Of a DNA stretch of 64,000 nucleotides, positions 44,036 through 52,487 are shown in pieces. Both the position numbers and the translations under genes were made by a program. The notes beneath the pieces are model-generated. The model saw only the letters and a program-made list of their open reading frames with translations, did not search any database and was not told where the DNA came from. The stretch spans positions 965,137 to 1,029,136 of the forward strand of contig NZ_DS022298.1 of the NCBI RefSeq assembly GCF_000153805.1, given 5' to 3'. The stretch comes from Synechococcus sp. BL107. Its GTDB lineage: Bacteria > Cyanobacteriota > Cyanobacteriia > PCC-6307 > Cyanobiaceae. Every line of letters starts with the position of its first letter. The stretch's first letter is position 1.

Positions 44036-44348
44036 AGGTGTAGTGAGTGCGGGTAAAGAAGCGACAGGGACGTGCCTTGATACCGCTTTGGTAGCGGTCT
44101 TCTACGAAAGTGGGGGGTAAGCCAATCGGAAGACCGTCAACACTCCGATTATTTGGAGGGTTAACGGGAGTAAATGAGATGGTGTTTGGTGTGATCGCCA
44201 AACGAGTGGTACACACATTTGTGCTGAGCTGTCCGGGGTGGTCTCAGACTGGTCTGGATGTTTAGAGCGATGCTCTAATTCCAAGACTGCATGTCTTCCC
44301 GCTGGATCGAGCGCAGCGTTGGCTTCCATAGCCAACTTCAATATTTTA
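44036..44348. other. Hairpin-rich divergent intergenic region between sigA and priA (313 bp)
   Basis: No gene here. It contains several inverted repeats. On the sigA side are ACCGCT/AGCGGT (44082-44098) and GTTTGG/CCAAAC (44184-44203). The priA side has the separately listed set of four. It must hold the promoters of both genes. An in-frame upstream extension of priA into this region (from 44238) is possible but not supported by the PriA core, which starts further in. Confidence 0.7.
44263..44336 (+). repeat. Four consecutive inverted repeats upstream of priA
   Basis: Inverted repeats in a row: TAGAGC-GAT-GCTCTA (44263-44277), AAGAC-TGCAT-GTCTT (44283-44297), CGCT-GGATCG-AGCG (44300-44313), and GTTGGCT-TCCAT-AGCCAAC (44318-44336). 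The last ends 12 bp before the priA ATG. They would form four adjacent hairpins in a priA leader RNA. Whether they act as RNA structure, protein sites or nothing is unknown; base-pairing is exact. Confidence 0.7.
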
Positions 44349-46598
44349 ATGAAGTCTTCCGAAGTTTGCAAGTTGCCTTTGCAACCCCAGAGGTTGGTTG
44401 ATGTTTGGTTGGAGGCTGGACGAGATGGACGTTCGTTTAGTTATCGCGCGACTGCAGAGCTAGGGCTTCAATCCGGAGATCTTGTTCGCGTTCGCCTGCG
44501 TGGCCGGTCGATGAATGGATTGGTTGTCTCCGAGCGCGAGTTGGACTCCGCTGGCATGGAGAATTTGCAGCCCGTGGAGGCTTTGCTTCAAAAGGCCGCC
44601 GTTGACCCCTCTTGGAGTCACTGGTTGGAGCAGGTGGCGTTGCGGTGTCATCTCAGTTCCTTTCGCATGGTGAAAGCGGCTCTCCCGTCTGGTTGGTTAG
44701 GGCAAGCGCGCAGTGTTGGCCTCGCAGGTGCACGACAGTTTTGGTGGGTGCAGTGCGTTGATTCGGCTGATGTTGAGCATCGACCAACACCTCGGCAACA
44801 AGAGCTTTTGGATTGGTTGTCTAAGGGGGGCGGAGGTGCCTGGCAGAAAGATCTTGAAGCTGCTGGGTTCGGGGCTGGGTTGCTCCGCCCTCTTGAGCGC
44901 AAGGGTTGGATTGAACGGACCCAGCGGCGTTGGAACGGTGGTGCAACAGAGAGAAGCTCTCATCCTTTGGAGTTGCCGCAATCCCTCAAGCCGGAGCAGG
45001 CAGCAGCGATTGAGGCTTATCAGGCTTTGCCAAAGGGGGCTGGATTATTGCTTTGGGGCGTGACGGGCTCTGGCAAAACCGAGGTCTATCTGCAGCTGGC
45101 TGCGGATGAACTTTCCAAGGGCAGGCATGTGTTGCTCCTTACCCCAGAGATTGGCCTCATTCCCCAATTGGTCGACCGCTGCCGCCGTCGTTTTGGCTCC
45201 AGGGTTGTGGAATATCACAGCGGATGTCGCGACAGTGAAAAGGTGCGTGGGTGGCGCCGTTGTCTGGATCCGGATCAACCCCTCGTCGTGGTGGGGACCC
45301 GTTCTGCCATCTTCATGCCACTGGCCCCCCTTGGGCTTGTGGTCCTCGATGAAGAGCACGACAGTTCCTATAAGCAGGAATCACCGATGCCCTGTTATCA
45401 CGCCCGTGACTTGGCCATGGACCGAGTTGTTCGGCATGGCGCGCGGTTGGTTTTGGGGAGTGCCACTCCTTCCGTCGAGAGTTGGTTGCACTGTCAGCCC
45501 GGTGGTCCCCTGCGTCTGGTGCGGCTGAAAGAGCGGATTTCAAAGCAGCATCTACCTCCGGTGCATGTGGTCGACATGCGCGATGAACTGGCCGATGGTC
45601 ACAAGCGATTGGTGAGTCGTCCTTTGATGGAGCGCCTGGCGGCGCTTCCTGAGCAGGGTGAGCAGGCCGTGGTGCTGGTTCCGCGACGGGGTTACAGCCC
45701 GTTCTTGGGCTGTCGCAGCTGTGGGGAAGTGGTTCAGTGCCCGCACTGCGACGTGGCCCTAACGGTTCACCGAGGTCAGGGGGGGAAGCAGTGGCTGCGC
45801 TGCCATTGGTGTGATCACCGTGAATCGATGGAGACCCGTTGCAGCCACTGCGGATCAACAGCATTCAAGCCGTTTGGTGCTGGGACGCAGCGGGTGTTGG
45901 AGCTTCTCTCTGAAGAGCTGGAAGGCTTGCGTTTGCTGAGGTTCGATCGCGATTCCACCGGTGGCCGCGATGGACATCGCCGCTTGTTGGATCGTTTTGC
46001 GGCTGGTGAGGCCGACGTGCTGATTGGAACGCAGATGCTCGCCAAGGGTATGGACTTGCCTCGTGTCACCTTGGCGGCCGTCTTGGCTGCCGATGGATTG
46101 CTGCATCGCCCCGACCTTCGTGCTGGAGAACAGGCCCTGCAACTGCTTCTTCAGCTGGCAGGTCGTGCCGGCCGAGGGGAGAGACCAGGACAGGTGTTGG
46201 TTCAGACCTACTCCCCAGAGCATCCCGTGATTCAACACTTGGTGGATGGTCGATATGAACTGTTTTTGGCGCAAGAGATTGAGCTGCGCCGTGAGGCGGG
46301 CCTGGTTCCCTTTAGTCGTGCTTGTCTCTTGCGGTTGTCTGGAACATCGGCCAGCGCGACGGCCACTGCTGCATCGGTTCTTGCGGAACGTCTCAAGCCC
46401 CTATGTCAAAAGCAAAATTGGTGGTTGTTGGGGCCGGCTCCTGCCCCAGTTGCGCGAGTCGCTGGACGAAGCCGTTGGCAACTTCTTTTGCATGGGCCAG
46501 TGGGCTCTGCCCTACCTCTCCCGCCGGGGCAGGCGCTTTGGGAGGAATTGCCCCGCGGCGTTGCACTCTCCGTCGATCCTGATCCACAGCAGCTTTAG
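44349..46598 (+). CDS. priA: Primosomal replication helicase PriA
   Basis: About 749 aa. Restarts stalled replication forks. The N-terminal 3'-DNA-binding region begins VDVWLEAGRDGRSFSYRATA. The helicase core has Walker A GVTGSGKTEVYLQLA and the DEEH box LVVLDEEHDSSYKQE. Eight zinc-ligand Cys are in CRSCGEVVQCPHC and LRCHWCDHRESMETRCSHCG. The C-terminal helicase motif is QLAGRAGRGERPGQVLVQTY. The ATG at 44349 is preferred over an in-frame GTG/ATG 111 bp upstream. Confidence 0.95.
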   Translation: MKSSEVCKLPLQPQRLVDVWLEAGRDGRSFSYRATAELGLQSGDLVRVRLRGRSMNGLVVSERELDSAGMENLQPVEALLQKAAVDPSWSHWLEQVALRCHLSSFRMVKAALPSGWLGQARSVGLAGARQFWWVQCVDSADVEHRPTPRQQELLDWLSKGGGGAWQKDLEAAGFGAGLLRPLERKGWIERTQRRWNGGATERSSHPLELPQSLKPEQAAAIEAYQALPKGAGLLLWGVTGSGKTEVYLQLAADELSKGRHVLLLTPEIGLIPQLVDRCRRRFGSRVVEYHSGCRDSEKVRGWRRCLDPDQPLVVVGTRSAIFMPLAPLGLVVLDEEHDSSYKQESPMPCYHARDLAMDRVVRHGARLVLGSATPSVESWLHCQPGGPLRLVRLKERISKQHLPPVHVVDMRDELADGHKRLVSRPLMERLAALPEQGEQAVVLVPRRGYSPFLGCRSCGEVVQCPHCDVALTVHRGQGGKQWLRCHWCDHRESMETRCSHCGSTAFKPFGAGTQRVLELLSEELEGLRLLRFDRDSTGGRDGHRRLLDRFAAGEADVLIGTQMLAKGMDLPRVTLAAVLAADGLLHRPDLRAGEQALQLLLQLAGRAGRGERPGQVLVQTYSPEHPVIQHLVDGRYELFLAQEIELRREAGLVPFSRACLLRLSGTSASATATAASVLAERLKPLCQKQNWWLLGPAPAPVARVAGRSRWQLLLHGPVGSALPLPPGQALWEELPRGVALSVDPDPQQL

Positions 46599-47795
46599 TT
46601 AGGCGGGTAGTTCAGGGAATCCGAAACCCAACTTGCGGCGAACCCCTTGCAAGAGAAGGCTGCAGCCCATCAACACCACAATTAATAAGCTGCCGAGTCC
46701 GAGAGGGCTCCATCGCCAGCGGGATTGATCGAGCTCGACTTGCTCACCGCTGTGCACGGTGTGCTGAATCTGGCCATGGTCGATCCGCAGATTGACTTCC
46801 AGTCCAGGGATGTCGGGGAGATGACGGAGATCAAGATTGAGGTGAAGGTGTTGTTCGATTCCGACCAACCAATTGCGTTCCACGAGGTTGAACTCGGGCG
46901 GCGGTAGCTGCTCAACCCCAGCGCTCCGTCCAGCCAGGGTCACCATCGTTTGCAACAGGAGGTTCAAGTCGCGGGACGATTGAACTCCAGGGGTGATTCG
47001 TTGACGGCCTGGGCTTGGGTGCTCGATATGGAGTTGAGGCAACTCGCGTCTCAAATTTTGCTCAAATCTTCTTTGCCATGGCATCGGCTGGTCGTTGATG
47101 CTCTGCACCTGCCAAGTGAGTTCCATGCGGTCTGGCCCGGTGAGTTCCAGATCGGCGTCAATCCGAACACAGCCGCTCAGTAAAAGGGTGAGGCCGGCCA
47201 GCACGGCGATCACGACGACGGCAAATCCAACGGCTGGAGCCCGTGTGGGCCCGGTGGGTGGTGGCGGTGGTGGCTTTGGTTTTCTGGAGCGGCGTTGGCT
47301 ACTGACGGCTGGCGGAGATCCACCGGTTGCGGTGACCTCAAGCGGAGGCAGTCGCATGGTCCAGCTGTCGGGGCGCTCGAGGCTGGGCGCATCGAGAATG
47401 TTCACAAGCTGTTTGGCCTGTTGGCGCTTGTCCACATCACCGCTTCGGCTCAAAGCGCGGGCCATGGTCAATGCCTGCTCATTTTGGCCTTGACCCATCC
47501 AAGAGGTGATCATCAGGAAGCGCACCTGAGACCCTGCTGGGGTTGAGATGGGGTGTAGGTCGACCAGTGGAGTGAGCAGCTCTAGGGCTTGGCCATAGTC
47601 ACCACGCTCTAAATGGGCATCCACGGCACGGAGGTTGAGCGACGGCTGGTCCTTTTTCACGCCTTGTCCCCCAGGTAGCCCCCGTAACTGTCTCGGTCGG
47701 CGAACATCGCCTTTCAGCCAGCTTTTTAAGCAGTTTATGGACCGCTTGGCTTGGTATGGAGGAGTGGATTTTTGTTGAGGATCGCGATCGATCAC
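46599..47795 (-). CDS. DUF3153 protein fused to an N-terminal TPR-like region
   Basis: 398 aa. Residues about 45-140 look like TPR-type helices (NLRAVDAHLERGDYGQALEL, MGQGQNEQALTMARALSRSG). A Pro-rich linker (KPKPPPPPPTGPTRAP) leads to a hydrophobic helix ending LTLLLSGC near residue 205, lipobox-like but internal. A DUF3153 domain follows and ends with a C-terminal membrane helix. DUF3153 proteins are usually stand-alone lipoproteins, so this looks like a fusion. Function unknown. The GTG start is uncertain. Confidence 0.7.
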   Translation of the reverse strand: MIDRDPQQKSTPPYQAKRSINCLKSWLKGDVRRPRQLRGLPGGQGVKKDQPSLNLRAVDAHLERGDYGQALELLTPLVDLHPISTPAGSQVRFLMITSWMGQGQNEQALTMARALSRSGDVDKRQQAKQLVNILDAPSLERPDSWTMRLPPLEVTATGGSPPAVSSQRRSRKPKPPPPPPTGPTRAPAVGFAVVVIAVLAGLTLLLSGCVRIDADLELTGPDRMELTWQVQSINDQPMPWQRRFEQNLRRELPQLHIEHPSPGRQRITPGVQSSRDLNLLLQTMVTLAGRSAGVEQLPPPEFNLVERNWLVGIEQHLHLNLDLRHLPDIPGLEVNLRIDHGQIQHTVHSGEQVELDQSRWRWSPLGLGSLLIVVLMGCSLLLQGVRRKLGFGFPELPA

Positions 47796-47895
47796 CTCTC
47801 AAGCATCTGCAATTTTTGGCCTTCTGAGGCCAGTGATGTCTTCACAGTGCAAGGTCTGATCTCGATAGTGTCTCGAGACAAATCGGTTCAACACG

Positions 47896-48075
47896 ATGAA
47901 GCGTCATCCGAACATCGCTTTTTTTGGCGGAACTGTTGTGATTGCTTTGATGGTGCTTGCCGCGTTTTCAAACATGGCCGTGGCCGGTGGCTGTGCACGT
48001 AGCGGCGAAAGCAGCACGCTCAGTTCAGAGCCCATCGAACAAAAGCAAAAGCAAAACAGCGACGCTGATGCTTAG
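47896..48075 (+). CDS. Small exported protein
   Basis: 59 aa. The N-terminal hydrophobic stretch (IAFFGGTVVIALMVLAAFSN) ends in an AVAGGC-type cleavage or lipobox-like site near residues 28-33. The mature part is short and hydrophilic (ARSGESSTLSSEPIEQKQKQ). Single Cys after the signal suggests a lipoprotein, but the box is imperfect. Codon use fits. It is divergent from the DUF3153 gene and converges with argB. Confidence 0.55.
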   Translation: MKRHPNIAFFGGTVVIALMVLAAFSNMAVAGGCARSGESSTLSSEPIEQKQKQNSDADA

Positions 48076-48096
48076 TTGTTGTTCGCTCAAGACCGT

Positions 48097-49002
48097 TTAA
48101 TCAACTGTCTTGTTGGGATGATTTTCACGTCCAACCACCATGGTTCCGATGCCTGCATCGGTAAACACTTCCAGTAATAGGGCGTGAGGGACACGTCCAT
48201 CCACGATGTGGGCGGCTGCCACCCCTTGGGCTAAGGCCCGAATGCAACACTCAGTCTTTGGTGTCATTCCCCCAGCAACCACCTCGTCTTCGATGAGCTG
48301 CCGCGCTTCCGACAAGCGGAGTTTGCGAATTAACGATTCAGGATCATCTCGATCCCGCAATATCCCAGGCGTGTCGGTGAGAAGGATCAGTTTTTCTGCT
48401 TGTAGCGACGCGGCTAGCTCCCCAGCCACGGTGTCGGCATTGATGTTGTGGGCTCGGCCGTCGCTCGGAGTCGCTGCCACGCTTGAAATGACGGGTACAT
48501 ACCCCTCGTTGAGCAATGGCTCCAGCACATCTGGGTTGATGCGGGCGACATCCCCCACAAGCCCATGGCTGCCATCACCCCATGGGCGGGCTTCCACTAG
48601 ACCGCCATCGCACCCGCTGAGCCCCACGGCGCGCGCGCCCAGTTGATTTAACCCATTCACGATTTGCTTGTTTACGCGACCCACCAACACCATCTCCACC
48701 ACATCCATGGTGTCGGCATCCGTGACGCGTAAGCCATCACGGAATTCCGCCGGGATTTCAAGACGTTTAAGCCACTGATTAATTTCCGGTCCACCACCAT
48801 GCACCACGACTGGTTGAACGCCGACACAAGCGAGAAGAGCGATGTCGCGAAAAACAGCAGCCTGAAGCTCGGCGTGGGCCATGGCAGCACCGCCGTACTT
48901 GATCACAATCCGACGTCCTGCGAAGCGCTGGATGTAGGGCAATGCCTCACTCAGCACAGAGACGCGTAGGGCGTCATTTGCGGTATGGCTTAAATCATTC
49001 AT
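48097..49002 (-). CDS. argB: Acetylglutamate kinase
   Basis: About 301 aa. Phosphorylates N-acetylglutamate in arginine synthesis and is a target of the PII signal protein in cyanobacteria. The amino-acid kinase core is visible: [12 protein letters not shown], the [20 protein letters not shown] substrate/ATP region, and [20 protein letters not shown]. The ATG at 49002 is preferred to the TTG one codon earlier. The DUF2854 gene ends immediately upstream. Confidence 0.96.
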   Translation of the reverse strand: MNDLSHTANDALRVSVLSEALPYIQRFAGRRIVIKYGGAAMAHAELQAAVFRDIALLACVGVQPVVVHGGGPEINQWLKRLEIPAEFRDGLRVTDADTMDVVEMVLVGRVNKQIVNGLNQLGARAVGLSGCDGGLVEARPWGDGSHGLVGDVARINPDVLEPLLNEGYVPVISSVAATPSDGRAHNINADTVAGELAASLQAEKLILLTDTPGILRDRDDPESLIRKLRLSEARQLIEDEVVAGGMTPKTECCIRALAQGVAAAHIVDGRVPHALLLEVFTDAGIGTMVVGRENHPNKTVD

Positions 49003-49005
49003 CAA

Positions 49006-49548
49006 CTAGGTGGCCTGAGCAGGCAACAACAAAAGATCTAATTGGTCGCCACCGAGATCTTTGATTTCAGCCCGCAGACCTTTCGCGAAAAAACGGCCCA
49101 ATCGCGCCTCGCGTTCGGTCCAGCGGTCAAGGGAAACTGCTCCCAATTGAAAGCGCATGCGAAGGCCATACCCGTCTTGGGTGTTGAGTTCTTCAATCTC
49201 CTCAAGTTGAGGGGGATTGTCGTCGTCCCAAAGCTTGAGGGCCTCCAGGGAGGATTCGAGATGTGCTTTTTGCCCGTAGCGCCACCGTGTGACGTCATTG
49301 ACTAACTTTCCAAGCTCTGGATCGGCTGCCTCCCGCTCACTGCGGAGGGCTTCCACAGGGGTGATCCTCATGGCTGGAGGTAATTCTGAGGATTTCAGTG
49401 CCAATCCCCCCAGCAAAATTGGGATGCCATAGAAAATCGTCGGCAGGCTGAGATTGGCGCTGCCAGTGGTGTAAGCGATGGCACCAACCACTGTGAGCGC
49501 ACCACCGGCGACCGTAATCAAGCTGCCTGGGGAGAAGTAATCCTTCAT
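49006..49548 (-). CDS. DUF2854 membrane protein
   Basis: About 180 aa from ATG MKDYFSPGSLITVAGGALTV. Two membrane helices are near the N-terminus (SLITVAGGALTVVGAIAYTT and SLPTIFYGIPILLGGLALKS), followed by a cytoplasmic domain (ALRSEREAADPELGKLVNDV; RFQLGAVSLDRWTEREARLG). DUF2854 proteins are found in cyanobacteria and plants with no assigned role. It abuts argB on the same strand. Confidence 0.8.
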   Translation of the reverse strand: MKDYFSPGSLITVAGGALTVVGAIAYTTGSANLSLPTIFYGIPILLGGLALKSSELPPAMRITPVEALRSEREAADPELGKLVNDVTRWRYGQKAHLESSLEALKLWDDDNPPQLEEIEELNTQDGYGLRMRFQLGAVSLDRWTEREARLGRFFAKGLRAEIKDLGGDQLDLLLLPAQAT

Positions 49549-49620
49549 GGATGCCACTGCGTGGTCGCCATTGTGACTGGCTGGCGACCAGGATGGGTAT
49601 TCATTCAAAACTCCGCATCT

Positions 49621-49809
49621 GTGTCCCAGTCCCCGTCATCTGAGATACAGGAACTCCTTCAGGAATTGGATGGAGATCGCAGTTGGTTGCTGCAACAGAT
49701 TGATGGTGGCCGTTGGCCTGAGCTTCGCCTTGATTTGGCCGCCCTTGAAAGGGAGTTGGGACAAATGATTATTCGAGCCACGGAACTTCACGAGGACACC
49801 AGTCCCTGA
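49621..49809 (+). CDS. Small conserved helical protein
   Basis: About 62 aa from a GTG: SQSPSSEIQELLQELDGDRS, then WPELRLDLAALERELGQMII. It is a probable helical hairpin with no membrane segment. A longer start at 49561 would overlap the divergent DUF2854 gene. It ends 6 bp before the converging ssb gene. Function unknown. Confidence 0.55.
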   Translation: MSQSPSSEIQELLQELDGDRSWLLQQIDGGRWPELRLDLAALERELGQMIIRATELHEDTSP

Positions 49810-49815
49810 AGGGCC

Positions 49816-50304
49816 TTAAAACGGAATGTCGTCCGTGTCGGGAACGAGCGGAGCTGCATTCCAGCTCGTTGGTTCAGGTTCGCTTCGTTGTGGAGTGGCA
49901 GCGGGCGCAGCTTTGGGGGTCGGACGCTCAGGTCTGGCGGAGCCACTTGGCGTCGGCGAACCTTGTGGCGACGAATGGGCTGTTGATGAAGAGGTGGGGG
50001 ACGTACCGACCGGATGGAGGCGGGCCAGAGTGAACTCGGCACGTTTTTCCTTCATGCCATCGCCGCGCGGAACGGTGTTCATGCGCAGACGCCCTTCAAT
50101 CAAAAGCCGTTGGCCCACCTGAACGCGATTTTGCAACTCCTGAGCCAGGTTGCCCCAGCCCACCACCTTCAACTCGCTCGGAGGATCTCCATCGCGCAGG
50201 GGATCGAACCGAACCGACATCTCGGCAATGGGGGTCTGATTGTCTTGGGTGTATCGAACCGTCGGTGCGTCGATCACCTCGACCTCGAGCACGCAATGGT
50301 TCAT
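49816..50304 (-). CDS. ssb: Single-stranded DNA-binding protein
   Basis: About 162 aa. OB-fold domain (residues about 1-100) with VLEVEVIDAPTVRYTQDNQT and LKVVGWGNLAQELQNRVQVG, a long Pro/Ser/Thr linker, and the C-terminal acidic tip DTDDIPF that binds repair and replication partners. The ATG at 50304 gives a proper N-terminus (MNHCVLEVEVI). It is divergent from cobK by 29 bp. Confidence 0.93.
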   Translation of the reverse strand: MNHCVLEVEVIDAPTVRYTQDNQTPIAEMSVRFDPLRDGDPPSELKVVGWGNLAQELQNRVQVGQRLLIEGRLRMNTVPRGDGMKEKRAEFTLARLHPVGTSPTSSSTAHSSPQGSPTPSGSARPERPTPKAAPAATPQRSEPEPTSWNAAPLVPDTDDIPF

Positions 50305-50333
50305 GGCTGCTTCTTTCTTCGGCGCACATCCTG

Positions 50334-51128
50334 ATGCACGACCCCCCTCTTGACCAGCCTCGTGTCTGGTTGCTGGCCGGAACCGGCGATGGTCCACGCC
50401 TTACCCGTGCCCTGCTTCAGCGCCATTGTCGGGTGCGGGTGAGTGTTGTAACCCCAGCAGCAGCGGAGGCTTATAGGGGGCTGGCGGTAGAAAGCATGGC
50501 CATTGGTGCCCTCGGGGGTGTGGAGGGGATCGCTGAAGAACTGAAGCGTCAAGCAACGCTCCGCTGGGTGGTGGATGCCACCCACCCGTTTGCAACCAAA
50601 ATCAGCCACGACTTGGCTGAGGTGTGCTTCGCCGCGCAGCAACCGCTGTTGCGGTTTGAGCGCCCGTGGGAGGAGGGTCATGCTGCGACCCATCTGCTTG
50701 AAAATGGTGCAGATCTATCAACCATGGCACTCTCAGGCCAGCGACTGTTGTTAGCCGTTGGTGGACGTCATCTCGCTGCGATCGCGGACTCAGCTCGCTT
50801 GGCAGGAGGCGATCTTTTTGCCCGTGCCATGCCCACACGGTTGGGTTTGCGTTCGGCTTTGGCTGCTGGCTTGCCCCCTGATCACTTGGCGGTGGTGCGA
50901 CCGTTGGAAGGGGCAACACCTGGACAGCTTGAGCGGGCGTTGTGCCGCCGTTGGGGGATTACGGCAGTGGTCTGTCGTCAGTCCGGTGGCATGACAGAAC
51001 GCCTGTGGCGTCGGATTGCGGAAGAGCAGAGTTTGACCTTGTTGCTCCTCAGACGACCACCTTCACCATCGGGTGTGGACACCGTTGTTGGGGAAGCCGC
51101 CTTTTTGAAACGGATCGACCATGGCTGA
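50334..51128 (+). CDS. cobK: Precorrin-6A reductase (CobK/CbiJ)
   Basis: About 264 aa. Reduces precorrin-6A with NADPH in corrin-ring synthesis. Family features: VWLLAGTGDGPRLTRALLQR at the N-terminus, RWVVDATHPFATKISHDL, and ITAVVCRQSGGMTERLWRRI near the C-terminus. Whether it acts on the cobalt-containing substrate (CbiJ) cannot be told. It is followed by cutA, overlapping by 8 bp. Confidence 0.88.
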   Translation: MHDPPLDQPRVWLLAGTGDGPRLTRALLQRHCRVRVSVVTPAAAEAYRGLAVESMAIGALGGVEGIAEELKRQATLRWVVDATHPFATKISHDLAEVCFAAQQPLLRFERPWEEGHAATHLLENGADLSTMALSGQRLLLAVGGRHLAAIADSARLAGGDLFARAMPTRLGLRSALAAGLPPDHLAVVRPLEGATPGQLERALCRRWGITAVVCRQSGGMTERLWRRIAEEQSLTLLLLRRPPSPSGVDTVVGEAAFLKRIDHG

Positions 51129-51453
51129 GTCGAATTCTTTGATGTTGGTGCTCACAACGGAGGGTGATGCAATTCGAGCCAAAGCGTTAGCCCGTTCGCT
51201 TCTCGAACGACGGCTTGTGGCCTGTGTGAGCTTGCAATCCACGGAAGCTCTTTATTACTGGGAGGGGGAGATCCAGATGGATGGTGAGGTGCAACTTCTG
51301 ATGAAAACAACGGCTGATCGCCTGGAGAGGCTTCAGCAGGTGCTTGGAGAGTTACACAGCTACGACACCCCCGAATGGTTGTGTTGGCCAGCGACGCCTT
51401 CGCCGGCCTATGGACGCTGGGCGATGGGGGTTCTCAGCTCAGATGGGTACTGA
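51121..51453 (+). CDS. cutA: CutA divalent cation tolerance protein
   Basis: 110 aa. Trimeric, ferredoxin-like fold, soluble. The family core is ARSLLERRLVACVSLQSTEA, followed by LYYWEGEIQMDGEVQLLMKT, with a conserved YDTPE. Bacterial CutA binds copper and other metals. It overlaps the cobK stop by 8 bp and ends inside the converging PfkB kinase by 20 bp, so it is probably coupled with cobK. Confidence 0.93.
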   Translation: MAESNSLMLVLTTEGDAIRAKALARSLLERRLVACVSLQSTEALYYWEGEIQMDGEVQLLMKTTADRLERLQQVLGELHSYDTPEWLCWPATPSPAYGRWAMGVLSSDGY

Positions 51454-52447
51454 CCAGGTCTTGAAGCGACACCTGAGGACGCGCTCCCAATTGCGTCACG
51501 ATCTGCCCTGCACAAATGGCGCCGAGCTTGCCGCAGCGCTCGAGCGACTCCCCTTTGGTGTAGCCGTGCAGGAATCCGCCCGCATAGAGGTCTCCGGCAC
51601 CGGTGGTGTCGATGAGGTCTCCGAGACCCACAATTCCAATGTTCCAGCGTTGGTCACCGCTCATGACGACAGAACCTTGACTGCCGCGGGTGATCGCGAT
51701 CACGCTGCAACTGCCGCGAACGCTCTCTAGGGCCGTATCGAAGTCGTCGGTTTGGTACAGCGACTTGATTTCAACTTCGTTGGCAAACAGCACATCGACA
51801 TGACCATTCACGAGGTCGAGGAAGCTGTCTCGGTGACGATCGACGCAAAAGCCATCGGAGAGGGACAAGGCGACCTGTCCATTAGCAGCACGGCATGCCT
51901 CAGCGGCTGCGATAAAGGCGCGCTTCGCTGCGGGACTATCCCAGAGATATCCCTCGAGGTAGAGGACTTTGGTATCGCTCACCATCGAGAGATCGAGATC
52001 GTCTGGTTCGAGCTGCGTTGAGGCCCCAAGGAAGGTGCACATCGTCCGCTCTGCATCAGGGGTGACATAGATGAGGCAACGGGCCGTTGTGGCACCAGTG
52101 GTGGCGGCTGGGGTGTCAAAACGAGCGCCGACGGCCCGAATGTCGTGGCTAAAAATGCCCCCCAGTTGATCGTTTTTAACCCGTCCGATGAAGCCTGCTC
52201 GCCCCCCCAGTTGGGCGATTCCCACCATCGTGTTGGCGACCGAGCCACCGGAGGTCTCCAGTCCAGGACCACTGGCTGTGTACAGGGCTTCTGCCTGTTT
52301 TTCGTCGATGAGCGCCATGCCGCCTTTTTGCAGGCTGTGCTGCGTCAGAAAGGCGTCCTCGGTTTGAACGAGCACATCAACGATGGCATTGCCGATGCCG
52401 ACGACATCAAGACTGCAAGTTTTTGGAAATCGGACGTCGGAGGCCAT
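51434..52447 (-). CDS. PfkB family carbohydrate/adenosine kinase
   Basis: 337 aa. PfkB signatures: VVGIGNAIVDVLVQTEDAFL at the N-terminus, GGSVANTMVGIAQLGGRAGF for the substrate side, and the catalytic DTTGAGDLYAGGFLHGYTKG near residue 290. Close relatives are annotated as adenosine kinase or sugar kinase; the actual substrate is not determined by these motifs. Its 3' end overlaps cutA by 20 bp. purA lies 40 bp upstream. Confidence 0.85.
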   Translation of the reverse strand: MASDVRFPKTCSLDVVGIGNAIVDVLVQTEDAFLTQHSLQKGGMALIDEKQAEALYTASGPGLETSGGSVANTMVGIAQLGGRAGFIGRVKNDQLGGIFSHDIRAVGARFDTPAATTGATTARCLIYVTPDAERTMCTFLGASTQLEPDDLDLSMVSDTKVLYLEGYLWDSPAAKRAFIAAAEACRAANGQVALSLSDGFCVDRHRDSFLDLVNGHVDVLFANEVEIKSLYQTDDFDTALESVRGSCSVIAITRGSQGSVVMSGDQRWNIGIVGLGDLIDTTGAGDLYAGGFLHGYTKGESLERCGKLGAICAGQIVTQLGARPQVSLQDLVSTHLS

Positions 52448-52487
52448 GACCAGAGCGCTTGTCGCCCCGAAGTATGGCGGTCGACCG

